Below are positions 15,321 through 22,456 of a stretch of DNA of 33,884 bases, in pieces. Both the position numbers and the translations under genes were made by a program. Location: positions 1 to 33,884 of IMG/VR virus record IMGVR_UViG_3300044982_000101; one strand, written 5' to 3'. The notes beneath the pieces are model-generated. The model searched no databases, had not been told where the DNA came from, and saw only the letters and a list, made by a program, of their open reading frames with translations. The stretch comes from a virus. Numbering within the stretch: the first letter of the stretch is position 1; each line of letters starts with the position of its first letter.

Positions 15321-16580
15321 TTAGGCTCCCAGCAATCCAACGCAAGCGTTGTCCTGGTAGAGGTTGCCGAAGCCGCCCACGGTGTCGAAGCGGTTGATCT
15401 GCAACGAGTGGTAAGCGTCCCAGGCTTTCACGAAACGCACCGGAATGCCGGTGGCCTTGTCTTCGGCCTGCGAACGGGCTTCGACCGCTTTCGGCAGATA
15501 GAAGCGCATGCCGACGATAGCGAAGGCGAACGGGGTCAGCGCCAGGCCCACGGTGCCGGTGGCTCCGTTGGGGTTGGGCGTGCCAGGGAAGAGCGTGAGC
15601 GCCGCGCCGTTGACCGGCAGGTTGTCCACGTTCTGATACTGGCTGGGGTTCTGATCCGCTCCCGGCCCATAGATGGCGGGCAGGAAGTTCAGGACATCCA
15701 CTCCACCACCCACAGCGGTGAGAGCCACGGTGACGGTGAAGGTCTGCACTTGCACCGGTCCCGGAGTGCGGCGCGAGCGCGGGTTGACCAGGTTCACGTT
15801 GGCGATGCCGAACTTATCGCCCACGTTGAAGGTGTCGCCCGCGGTGGCGGTGATGGTCAGCGAAGTTCCCGACTGGCCCGCGCCGTTGACGGTGACGGCC
15901 GCGGCCCAGGTGCCGGCGGTGTGCGAGTACAGGTTCTGCTCTTCAAAGACATCGAAGGTTTTCAACTTACCCATCGAGCCTTCCTTGAAAGCCTCGGTGA
16001 TGGCATCGGTCGGCTGGAAAAGAGAAGTGACCGGCGTATTGATGGAGTTGGTCTGCATCGAAGACGAAATCAATGCAGCGCGTTTCTTCGACAGGTACGA
16101 TCCGGCCTTTTGCAGCAGGCGAGCGCGGGCCTGGTCGAGAAACACGATGGAGGTCGGATCGGTGCCGAGCGAGCCCACGATTTGCGAAGTGTTGTTCTTG
16201 GCAAACAGCGCGGCGCGGGAATCCCACTCGTTGGCGAGCTGCACGCCGGCCGGAGCCAGGTATTGCTCGCGAATTTCTTCCTCGGAGCGCTCGGCCTTGA
16301 CCGCGGCTTCGTAATCGTCCCACTGGAAATCGATGCCGAAGGGCTCGTCCAGCGAAATCGTGGTCGAAATGCGGTTGATGCCTTGCGGGTTGTATCCGAG
16401 GCCGTTGCGGATGGTGAACTGTTGCGGGAACTTGACCTGAATCGTGGTGCCGACGGCCCACGCCTTCTCATAGTCTTTTTCCCAGTCGTGGTTGAAGTAT
16501 TCGGCAACCTTCAGAGCGTTCTTGAGGTTGCGCAACACCTCCATCGAAATCCAGGAGGTGTTCAGGAATAGGTTGGGCAT
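15321..16580 (-). CDS. Major capsid protein, P22 coat family
   Basis: 419 residues, close to the 430 of P22 gp5. The N-terminus NLFLNTSWISMEVLRNLKNA, then VAEYFNHDWEKDYEKAWAVG and VKFPQQFTIRNGLGY is the hallmark of the P22 coat family (xxLTxxWIxxExLRxLxNxLxxaxxVNrDYxxxF...GdTVxirxP). Then an SEEEIREQYLAPAGVQLANEWDSRAALFA helix and an HK97-type core with an inserted beta domain around residues 225-330 (AVTVNGAGQSGTSLTITATAG, TFTVTVALTAVGGGVDVL). The end (VRFVKAWDAYHSLQINRFDTVGGFG) matches the family's terminal strand. GAGGAAA from the end of the scaffold gene lies about 10 bases before the ATG. Very secure call. Confidence 0.93.
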   Translation of the reverse strand: MPNLFLNTSWISMEVLRNLKNALKVAEYFNHDWEKDYEKAWAVGTTIQVKFPQQFTIRNGLGYNPQGINRISTTISLDEPFGIDFQWDDYEAAVKAERSEEEIREQYLAPAGVQLANEWDSRAALFAKNNTSQIVGSLGTDPTSIVFLDQARARLLQKAGSYLSKKRAALISSSMQTNSINTPVTSLFQPTDAITEAFKEGSMGKLKTFDVFEEQNLYSHTAGTWAAAVTVNGAGQSGTSLTITATAGDTFNVGDKFGIANVNLVNPRSRRTPGPVQVQTFTVTVALTAVGGGVDVLNFLPAIYGPGADQNPSQYQNVDNLPVNGAALTLFPGTPNPNGATGTVGLALTPFAFAIVGMRFYLPKAVEARSQAEDKATGIPVRFVKAWDAYHSLQINRFDTVGGFGNLYQDNACVGLLGA

Positions 16581-16586
16581 GGAAGT

Positions 16587-17741
16587 TTATTTCCTCTTGA
16601 GGCGCGCGAGTTCCTTGGCGTTTTGGGTGCGCTGGTAGGTCTCGAAATCGCCATCGTCTAGGGCTTGCTCCACCGCGTCTTTGGCGACGGTTCCCTGGCC
16701 GGAAACCTGGTGCGGTGGGCGCGAAGCGCGGGTGACGGGTCGGACAGAGGAAGAATCGTCTGTTGGGGATTCAGCCTGGGAACTGCGCGAAGTGCGGGAA
16801 GCGGTCGAAGCGGCCAGCGTGTGCGCGAGCACGGCCAGCCGCGAAATCTGCTCGACGTTCGTGAGCTGATAGCGCGTGCCGTCCGGGATGCGCGCGAAAA
16901 TTGCTTTGACCGCCGGATCACTGACGTTTTTCATCAGGTGATACAGCAATCCCGCGCCCCGGTCCGGCTGCGCCAGCAGGAAGTTGTCGATATGCGAGCC
17001 CGTAGTGTAAAAGATCGGGCTTCGTCCATCGGCTTCCTTGGCTTCGATGACCGACTTGACGGTCTGGTCGTAATCGGGGTGAGCGGCGCGCACTTTCTCG
17101 ACGTGTTCCGCCCGGCTCTTGTCGATGGCCGCGAATTCCTGCTGCTGTGCCGTCTTCGTCGACTCTTCCCGAAAGCCCTTGATGGCCTCTTCGCGATTCC
17201 ACTTGGCATGCGCCGAGAGGAAATCGTTGAGAGTCTTAAATTTCGGCTTTCCGGTTGCGTCCAGGTCGTCGATCTTTGGTTCCGCAACAGCTTTTCCGGC
17301 TTCGGCCTGCGTCTCAGTGGCAGCGGGCGAAGGCTGCGCGGTTTCACTGCGTCGTTCGGGCTGAGACGATTGCGATTTCAGGCGGGCGATTTCGGCGCGG
17401 GCTTCCTTGAGTTCACGTTCGCGTTTTTCCCAGCGCGTTTCCCTGCGTGGTTCTGTCCTCTGCGTTTGTGCGGTTGCCGAGGCCGCGGCTTTGCTGGCGT
17501 CGTCCTGGTCCTGATCTTGCTGCTCGGACGCTGCCGAAGCGTCCTGTTTCGCTGGCGGAGTTTTCTCTTTCCCGGTGGACGATGCCGCGTCGTCCGGTTT
17601 CTCTGACTTGAATTGCCCTGTGAGGCGATAGTGTTCATCGTCCGGCAGGAAGCCGGTTTCGATCGCTTCATCGAGCGATTGCGGGGTACTGAGGACTTCT
17701 TCGGCTGCCGAGGCCGAATCGTTGCTGACGGTTGTGCTCAT
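16587..17741 (-). CDS. Scaffolding protein
   Basis: 384 residues, acidic and highly charged, rich in Ala, Glu, Lys, Gln and Ser, with long helices (REKRERELKEARAEIARLKSQ coiled coil around residues 105-130) and few aromatics, as in P22 gp8 and its relatives. The C-terminus is basic and helical (YQRTQNAKELARLKRK), matching the helix-turn-helix by which gp8 binds coat protein. A central folded part (LNDFLSAHAKWNREEAIKGF, HPDYDQTVKSVIE, GAGLLYHLMKNVSDPAVKAIFARIPD) resembles scaffolds of environmental podoviruses. It stands directly between portal and coat, the expected order. AAGGAA is 9-10 bases before the ATG. It should guide procapsid assembly and leave before packaging. Confidence 0.85.
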   Translation of the reverse strand: MSTTVSNDSASAAEEVLSTPQSLDEAIETGFLPDDEHYRLTGQFKSEKPDDAASSTGKEKTPPAKQDASAASEQQDQDQDDASKAAASATAQTQRTEPRRETRWEKRERELKEARAEIARLKSQSSQPERRSETAQPSPAATETQAEAGKAVAEPKIDDLDATGKPKFKTLNDFLSAHAKWNREEAIKGFREESTKTAQQQEFAAIDKSRAEHVEKVRAAHPDYDQTVKSVIEAKEADGRSPIFYTTGSHIDNFLLAQPDRGAGLLYHLMKNVSDPAVKAIFARIPDGTRYQLTNVEQISRLAVLAHTLAASTASRTSRSSQAESPTDDSSSVRPVTRASRPPHQVSGQGTVAKDAVEQALDDGDFETYQRTQNAKELARLKRK

Positions 17742-17790
17742 GGGATTGTGTTCCTTGGTGCGCTCTGACGCGGCGCGGGCGAGGTGGAGC

Positions 17791-17796
17791 TAAACT
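17791..17796 (+). promoter_or_regulatory. -10-like box of the counter-strand gene before the portal
   Basis: TAAACT with 6 bases to the GTG at 17803. No clear -35. Confidence 0.45.
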
Positions 17797-17802
17797 TGGG
17801 GT

Positions 17803-18045
17803 GTGGCCGACGAGAAGAATTGGCAGTCAGGCAATCAACAGCCGGCTGCCTACCTCGAATTTCCGATGAAGTTCACACGCGCAGGCCTGGAACCGCTTTC
17901 CGATCAGGCGCTGGCAGAACTGCTTCGCAGCGAAGACGCAGCTGATGTCGCGGATTTTCATCTGGTGATTACTGAGGTCCTGGCGCGGCTGTTGGTGCGC
18001 CCGGTTGCCCCGGCTGCAGGCTCGGGCTCTGCGCCGCCAAAGTAG
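17803..18045 (+). CDS. Small unknown counter-strand protein between scaffold and portal (80 aa)
   Basis: GTG start at 17803 with a TAAACT box exactly 6 bases upstream (17791-17796). It is the only gene in the gap between the scaffold start (17741) and the portal stop (17969), and its last 77 bases run antisense to the portal's 3' end. The protein is soluble: MADEKNWQSGNQQPAAYLEF, then a helical core LEPLSDQALAELLRSEDAADVADFHLVITEVLARLL and a low-complexity tail APAAGSGSAPPK. The tail is encoded opposite the Pro/Gln-rich portal end, which would produce such composition by chance, so the real product may be effectively the first 65 residues. Unknown function. Confidence 0.6.
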   Translation: MADEKNWQSGNQQPAAYLEFPMKFTRAGLEPLSDQALAELLRSEDAADVADFHLVITEVLARLLVRPVAPAAGSGSAPPK

Positions 18046-20191
18046 CCAGCTGCTGTTGCTGCTGCGCGTCGTGCTGGTGCTCCATCGCCTGCAAACCAGC
18101 TTCGTGCGCCGCGGTGTGGTTCTCTTTCCAGTAGGTTTCGTACATTTGCGCACGTTCACTCTGGCTCTGCGATTTCGCGCTGATCTCGGCAATCAGAATC
18201 TTGATGTCATTCGCCAGCTGCGCCCGCTGGTTGTCGCCGTCTTCCTTCATCTGCTGCATGATCAGCTTGGTTTGCTGTTCGAGAACTTTTCCGGCGCGTT
18301 CGAGGTGCAGTGCGGAGTTCTCCTGGATGGCCTGCTGGAGTTGCTGCTGCAGCTGTTGGATCGCGGCCTGCGCTTGCGGGGGCATATTGGGATCGGGCGG
18401 CGGCGGATCGAAGACATCGGCGATCTGCTGGCCCACGGGGCCGAGCGTCGGGCGCATGCGGATTCCGAGCGCGAACACTTTTGCGGCGGGCGTTCCCGGT
18501 TGTGGCAGGTTGGCGATGTTCTGAATCAGCGTGTCAACGAAATCGTCCTGCTCTTCGCGTTCCGACTGGTAGCTGGGTCCGGTGTCGATGGTCACATCGA
18601 ATTCACCCTTGCCGGTGTGCAGATGCCCTTCGTCGAGGCCCTGTACTTCATAAGCTCCCGTGGTATCGTCGATCGGGTGTGAGGTATTGCCAACCAGTTG
18701 CATCGTGGATCGCTTGCCGTCGGGCGAGGAGATCGGCATCTCGCGCTGGGTGTCGAGCACGGGTGTGATGAGTTCGTTGATCTGCCAGCCCATGTTGTGC
18801 AGGAAGCCGTTTTCGTAGCGATCGACAAACTGAAAACTCCCCAACGACTCCATGTCGTCGATCTTTTCAAGAGCTACACCGGATTTCTGGTTGCGGCGTT
18901 GCGCGGCATCCGGAAGGGGAGTGATCCCCATGGCGGCCTGCACAGCGCGCCCAGCTGCATCTTTCGCGACTTCCCACACCTGAAAATTCGGCGCCCATTG
19001 CGGTCGTGCCGGAACCGGCAGTACGGTTTGCGTGGGCTGATCAATGACGATATCGGTCTGCAAATAGGCGTGCGGCACTTTCGTGACTTCGCCCCAGGCT
19101 TCTTTGTCGGTTTCAAATTGTCCGACGTAGCCGACGAAGGGTGATTTCGGAATCTGTCCCGCTTCCTCGCACTCCCCCGACGCCAGGTAGTCGAGCAGCA
19201 TCTGCGGATCGCGGGCGAAACGCACCATCGAAAGCAACTGACGCTTGGGCTTGCCGCCTTCGGTGGTCCAGCGCTCGAGCCCGAAACACGGGATGATCGG
19301 AATACGCGTGCCGTCCCAGGGAACCTTGTCGAGAATTTCTAACCCGTTGGTCATGTACTGAAACACTTCCGGGGTTTCCACATCGCGCTCACGGATGATC
19401 TCGACCGTATCGCGCGGGGACAGGAATCGCCCGCCTTGCCCGCGCGCGCCTTTTTGCAGCTCGTCTTCCCAGATTTCAGTCGGCCCGGCTTTGCCGCGGA
19501 TCAGCAGCTTCGTGCGGAGTTGCGTGTGCACCTTCCAGTACTCGGCGACCTGCAAATATTTGTCTTTGATCCAGTCCGTGATCGTCGAATCATTCAAATC
19601 CTGATCGCCGAAGTCGGTAAGTCGTGCGCCTTTGTATTTTTTCTTGTACTTGTCCTTCGGCATCAGATCGAGAAAGAAGCCGTCGAGAACATCGCTCCCG
19701 CTCGGTTGTTTGTAATAAGGCGAGAGCAGCACCGTGTCCGGGTTCATCACCGGCTTGATCAGGATTTCCAGGTCGAAGCCGTCACCCACATACTCCGTGC
19801 GGATCACCGCGAAGCCGTAGCTGCGCTCGATCATCGACTGGAAAGCATTCAAATAAATTGGCTGGGCCTGCGAACGCTCTTCGATGCCCATAATGGCGGC
19901 GCTGCGTTTCTGGGCATCCTGGTCGTTCGCGCCGTTGCCCTTGGGGATCGCTTTGATGGAGCGTTTCGATTTGCGGACGTTGCCATTGACCTGGGCGAGA
20001 AACTGATTCAGCTGGTCGAGGTGAATGCAGGGGCGCCCGGAACCTTTGCGGGCGTCGCGGTCCTCGTCCGACCAGGGGCCTTCGGGGGAGATGGCGCGCA
20101 TGTCCTCCGCCGCTTCATCGCGGATTTCGCGCCAGGCGTCACGATAGTCCTGGTAGGCGTCGCGAATTTCTTTGGGGGTAGGGTCGGCCAC
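17969..20191 (-). CDS. Portal protein, P22 type
   Basis: 740 residues (P22 gp1 is 725). GTG start at 20189-20191; no strong Shine-Dalgarno. N-terminal helices (KEIRDAYQDYRDAWREIRDEAAEDM, GRPCIHLDQLNQFLAQVNGNVRKSKRSIKAIP) are the P22-like portal opening, with the WSxExxxxRxxxGRPxxxxNxxxxxV pattern. Then ERSYGFAVIRTEYVGDGFDLEILIKPVMNPDTVLLSP and ERDVETPEVFQYMTNGLEIL fit the wing, and KIDDMESLGSFQFVDRYENGFLHNMGWQINELI the stem/crown helices. The last 150 residues are a long Gln-rich coiled coil (QAAIQQLQQQLQQAIQENSAL), like the P22 barrel, ending in a Pro/Gly/Ala tail. The portal forms the dodecameric DNA gate and binds terminase and gp4. Confidence 0.92.
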   Translation of the reverse strand: MADPTPKEIRDAYQDYRDAWREIRDEAAEDMRAISPEGPWSDEDRDARKGSGRPCIHLDQLNQFLAQVNGNVRKSKRSIKAIPKGNGANDQDAQKRSAAIMGIEERSQAQPIYLNAFQSMIERSYGFAVIRTEYVGDGFDLEILIKPVMNPDTVLLSPYYKQPSGSDVLDGFFLDLMPKDKYKKKYKGARLTDFGDQDLNDSTITDWIKDKYLQVAEYWKVHTQLRTKLLIRGKAGPTEIWEDELQKGARGQGGRFLSPRDTVEIIRERDVETPEVFQYMTNGLEILDKVPWDGTRIPIIPCFGLERWTTEGGKPKRQLLSMVRFARDPQMLLDYLASGECEEAGQIPKSPFVGYVGQFETDKEAWGEVTKVPHAYLQTDIVIDQPTQTVLPVPARPQWAPNFQVWEVAKDAAGRAVQAAMGITPLPDAAQRRNQKSGVALEKIDDMESLGSFQFVDRYENGFLHNMGWQINELITPVLDTQREMPISSPDGKRSTMQLVGNTSHPIDDTTGAYEVQGLDEGHLHTGKGEFDVTIDTGPSYQSEREEQDDFVDTLIQNIANLPQPGTPAAKVFALGIRMRPTLGPVGQQIADVFDPPPPDPNMPPQAQAAIQQLQQQLQQAIQENSALHLERAGKVLEQQTKLIMQQMKEDGDNQRAQLANDIKILIAEISAKSQSQSERAQMYETYWKENHTAAHEAGLQAMEHQHDAQQQQQLATLAAQSPSLQPGQPGAPTAAPGPQ

Positions 20192-20194
20192 GGC

Positions 20195-20200
20195 TAAGAT
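20195..20200 (+). promoter_or_regulatory. -10-like box of the 28-residue membrane peptide
   Basis: TAAGAT with 6 bases to the ATG at 20207; TTGGGG at 20172-20177, 17 bases upstream, is a possible -35. Confidence 0.5.
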
Positions 20201-20206
20201 TCAGAA

Positions 20207-20293
20207 ATGAGAGATGGATTGTTGGGACTCGCGCTCGGCGCGGTGCTCGTGATTGCGATTGAAGTTGCGCGGCATCTCTACAACCGTTACTGA
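20207..20293 (+). CDS. 28-residue single-pass membrane peptide on the counter-strand
   Basis: MRDGLLGLALGAVLVIAIEV then ARHLYNRY: one hydrophobic helix of about 17 residues with a basic/aromatic end, the shape of a tiny inner-membrane peptide. TAAGAT at 20195-20200 sits exactly 6 bases before the ATG, and TTGGGG lies 17 bases before that, a plausible -35. It begins 15 bases from the divergent portal start, and its TGA overlaps the opposite gene's stop (20287). A 28-codon frame alone would be weak evidence. The box, the exact fit of the gap and the likeness to the six other counter-strand genes make it credible. Confidence 0.6.
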   Translation: MRDGLLGLALGAVLVIAIEVARHLYNRY

Positions 20294-21000
20294 AGCAAAA
20301 CCTTCGGAGCCGCGCATCGCGGGCAGTGACACTTCTCGTCGTTGAATTCCCAGCCCAGCCGCCGCGCGTCGCGGTAGCCGTCCTGCTCGTCCCACACGCG
20401 AATCTTTTTCGTCAGGTCGCAAAGCGAGCAGGTGAGCCTCATGGTGGCCCGTCCGGGCACGTGTGGCGGACAATAGGTTTTCGTGACACCGTTTCTTTCT
20501 TCCCAGCGCCAGCCCGCATCGTGCGCTGCTTTCACCGCTTCCTTCCGGTGTTGCGCGGGAAAGGCCGCGGCGAGCGTGCATTTGGTGCAGACCAGTTCAA
20601 GCAGGCCCTTGGCTTTCTCCCACTCGGTGGCTTCGATGGCTTCCTGCGCGATCTTCTGCAGCTTGTATTCGTCGGTCTCGATTTCTGAGACCTTGAAGGG
20701 TTGCGGCCAGTGCGGGTTGTCTTTGTGGATCACGTCCCACTGCTCGCGCTCCGCTTTCTCGTGGATCTCGCGCTCGTACACGTCGAGCGGCTTCGCGACA
20801 AAACACAGATGTGGACGGATGGCTTCGTAGGCGATGCGCCGCTCCTGTGGCTTCGTCGACATCAGCAACCCGCGAAAGGAATCGTGGGTTTTATAGAGCG
20901 TGGCAATTTGCGCGAACAGATTGACGTCGTCAATGCCACCGAAGCCGAGCTTTTTGAGCTCGTGGTTGATCTTCTGGCGCTGGTCGAGGGAGACGGGCAT
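20287..21000 (-). CDS. Unknown protein with C-terminal zinc-ribbon-like cysteines (237 aa)
   Basis: Not recognised by function. Helical N-terminal half (SLDQRQKINHELKKLGFGGIDDVNLFAQIATLYKTHDSF, then PQERRIAYEAIRPHLCFVAKPLDVYEREIHEKAEREQW), which I associate with proteins encoded between portal and terminase in environmental podoviruses. The C-terminal 90 residues carry VCTKCTLAA, then TMRLTCSLCDLTKKIRVWDEQDGY and NDEKCHCPRCAAP: CxxC/CxxC pairs spaced like one or two zinc ribbons. Starts directly after the preceding stop (TAAATG). A DNA-binding packaging accessory is possible, but only the metal-site pattern is seen. Confidence 0.65.
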   Translation of the reverse strand: MPVSLDQRQKINHELKKLGFGGIDDVNLFAQIATLYKTHDSFRGLLMSTKPQERRIAYEAIRPHLCFVAKPLDVYEREIHEKAEREQWDVIHKDNPHWPQPFKVSEIETDEYKLQKIAQEAIEATEWEKAKGLLELVCTKCTLAAAFPAQHRKEAVKAAHDAGWRWEERNGVTKTYCPPHVPGRATMRLTCSLCDLTKKIRVWDEQDGYRDARRLGWEFNDEKCHCPRCAAPKVLLQ

Positions 21001-21480
21001 TTATTCGCCTTCGCCTGCTTCTTCTTCCATCGCGCTCGCCCCGCCGGGCGCTTGCTTCGGCGCGGGTGCGCCGGCGTCGGTCTGTTTACCCAGATGTTCC
21101 GCGACGTGATCCATCATCTCTTCGTGCTCGTCGGCCGAGAAGGGATGCGAGTGTTCGGTGTTCTCCATGAAGGCCGCGGATTTCGTCGCCTTCGGCATCA
21201 TGTGGTGATGCACGGTGAAGCCGGTCAGTTTGCCACCCGCGCCGCGGTGGATTTGAATGCGCATCTCGCGCATCGGTTCGGTGTGCCCCATGTTGCCCAT
21301 CTTGCCCATGTTTCCCATCTTCGCCATGTGAGTGTCCTCGTTGTGTTTGCGTTCCATCTCCCGGCCTTTGGCCGTTTCCTGGTTGCCGTGCATCGCCCCG
21401 ATCTTGTTCATCACTTTGAAGGGCACGGCGGAGTTCTCGCCGTACTCGCGCTTCAGTTTGTCTTCCAGAAATTTAGGCAT
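21001..21480 (-). CDS. Conserved phage protein, unknown, with Met/Gly repeats (159 aa)
   Basis: N-terminus MPKFLEDKLKREYGENSAVPFKVMNKIGAMHGNQETAKGREMERKH is a pattern I recall from many podovirus genomes (PKFLExxLKxEYpxxxxaxYxxMNkxGaMxGnkxTxKGxxME). A tandem repeat KMGNMGKMGNMGHTEPM follows, then a beta segment REMRIQIHRGAGGKLTGFTVHHHMM with four His, NTEHSHPFSADEHEEMMDHVAEHLG and an acidic tail. It is His/Met-rich and may bind metal. Start overlaps the upstream stop by one base (TGATG). Role unknown; position next to portal suggests morphogenesis. Confidence 0.7.
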   Translation of the reverse strand: MPKFLEDKLKREYGENSAVPFKVMNKIGAMHGNQETAKGREMERKHNEDTHMAKMGNMGKMGNMGHTEPMREMRIQIHRGAGGKLTGFTVHHHMMPKATKSAAFMENTEHSHPFSADEHEEMMDHVAEHLGKQTDAGAPAPKQAPGGASAMEEEAGEGE

Positions 21481-21650
21481 CAGACCGCTCCGATGTGGGG
21501 AATCCTGCCGAACTGCGCGTAAAATTCCGCATCGCTCAACAGTTGCACTTTGTCACACTTGCCACAGGTCTTTGCCGCGTGCTCGACTCGTCCGACCAAG
21601 CACGGGCGCCAACGATGAGCACAAAAGAACTGGCGAAGACGTTGGATCAC
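21480..21650 (-). CDS. Small CxxC zinc-binding-type protein (56 aa)
   Basis: Start taken at the GTG at 21648-21650 because GGGAG lies 5 bases upstream and it overlaps the previous TGA as GTGA; a GTG four codons earlier has no such support. Sequence MIQRLRQFFCAHRWRPCLVG, then AAKTCGKCDKVQLLSDAEFYAQFG. Cys-x-His-x-Trp followed by CGKC resembles the short zinc-ribbon peptides (fxCxHxW...CxxCGxxr) common in phage genomes. No function is known to me. Sits in a run of four coupled small genes upstream of the portal. Confidence 0.65.
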   Translation of the reverse strand: MIQRLRQFFCAHRWRPCLVGRVEHAAKTCGKCDKVQLLSDAEFYAQFGRIPHIGAV

Positions 21651-21835
21651 TTTTTCTCCCACCGCTTACACCATCCGGTCAGATAGATCGGCGGCTTCAC
21701 CGCTTCGCAGCGTGTCCCGCTCATGGCTTCGATCACGTGCCGGCAGTTGTCGCAGGTTTGGCCGGTGTAGGTCGAAACCCGCTGATACTTCACTGCCGAG
21801 TGCGACAGCTTTTCGGATTCAGGGCGTTCGGCCAT
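21647..21835 (-). CDS. HiPIP-like four-cysteine small protein (62 aa)
   Basis: The sequence has the cysteine layout of high-potential iron-sulfur proteins: YTGQTCDNCRHV (C28, C31), TRCEAV (C43) and YLTGWCKRWEKK (C56), with the typical G-W-C near the end. In HiPIPs these four Cys hold a [4Fe-4S] cluster. Similar short proteins are often found in phages and annotated as HiPIP-like; their role is unknown. No signal peptide is present, unlike bacterial HiPIPs, so a periplasmic electron carrier is unlikely. It could simply be a zinc-binding protein. Start two bases after the previous gene's stop; end overlaps the next by GTGA. Confidence 0.65.
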   Translation of the reverse strand: MAERPESEKLSHSAVKYQRVSTYTGQTCDNCRHVIEAMSGTRCEAVKPPIYLTGWCKRWEKK

Positions 21836-21836
21836 T

Positions 21837-22349
21837 TCAGCGGCTCAAATCTTTTAGCGCGGCGTCGATCCTCATCACATAACCCGATAATGAAACATCC
21901 CAAGCACGAATGATGCGAAAGGCGATTCGGAGATCGTTGTAGCCGGCGCACGCTTCAGCACTTTTCGGCAGGTAAAGATTCATGAAAGCGATCTGTTTGC
22001 TGATCCCCGCCACTTTATGAGCCCACAATCTGGCGATCTCAGCAAGTTCCGAATCGGTGAGAGTCGTAATCGACGGCATCAGCAATTGGCCGGAGCCGTC
22101 GATATAGGAAAGCCCCTCACGGATTAGACAATTCAGTTTGCCGGTGACATTCCAAATCAGGCACATCTGCAAGGGTTGATAGCCGTTCCCAAGTGCGAAC
22201 AGCCCTTCGTTGACCGCGTGAAAATCAACCCCAGCGGATTCCAGTGCATGGGTGAAGGCAGATGCGAGGCGGCGGCTCGTGGCCACCAGCGCCTCTTGGG
22301 TGTGAGTTAGGTTGTGAATTGAATCTTGCAGTTCTGGGGAGCTGATCAT
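21837..22349 (-). CDS. Unknown helical protein (170 aa)
   Basis: No family recognised. GGAG five bases before the ATG supports the start at 22347-22349. Helical throughout: MISSPELQDSIHNLTHTQEALVATSRRLASAFTHALESAG, LIREGLSYIDG, LTDSELAEIARLWAHKVAGISKQIAFMNLYLPKSAEACAG. AT content is visibly higher than in neighbouring genes, and codon use is less GC-biased, which may mark a later acquisition. Follows a strong hairpin (22374-22407) and precedes the Cys-rich small genes. Not obviously structural; a moron or anti-host protein is possible. Confidence 0.6.
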   Translation of the reverse strand: MISSPELQDSIHNLTHTQEALVATSRRLASAFTHALESAGVDFHAVNEGLFALGNGYQPLQMCLIWNVTGKLNCLIREGLSYIDGSGQLLMPSITTLTDSELAEIARLWAHKVAGISKQIAFMNLYLPKSAEACAGYNDLRIAFRIIRAWDVSLSGYVMRIDAALKDLSR

Positions 22350-22373
22350 TTACTCTCCGTGATTTCGAAAATT

Positions 22374-22407
22374 CCCAGCCCGCCGGTGTGTGCGTCGACG
22401 GGCCGGG
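22374..22407 (-). terminator. Strong hairpin downstream of the beta-helix virion gene
   Basis: On the minus strand a 12-bp stem (CCCGGCCCGTCG with CGGCGGGCTGGG, two G-U pairs, 10-base loop) is followed by AATTTTC, a weak U-tract. A separate 14-bp perfect palindrome AACCAGCGCTGGTT lies just upstream at 22411-22424. It stands in the only sizeable gap (22350-22456) between two minus-strand genes here, so it may end or attenuate the transcript, or act as an RNA processing site. Confidence 0.5.
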
Positions 22408-22456
22408 ATGAACCAGCGCTGGTTGATTGAGGGGAGGTCGGTGCGCTGGGAACTCT

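Noticed and set aside
21290-21340. Short repeated CCCAT-containing units resembling a repeat array
   Set aside because: They are codons of the Met-Gly repeat in a protein, not spaced repeats; no CRISPR array is present in the window.
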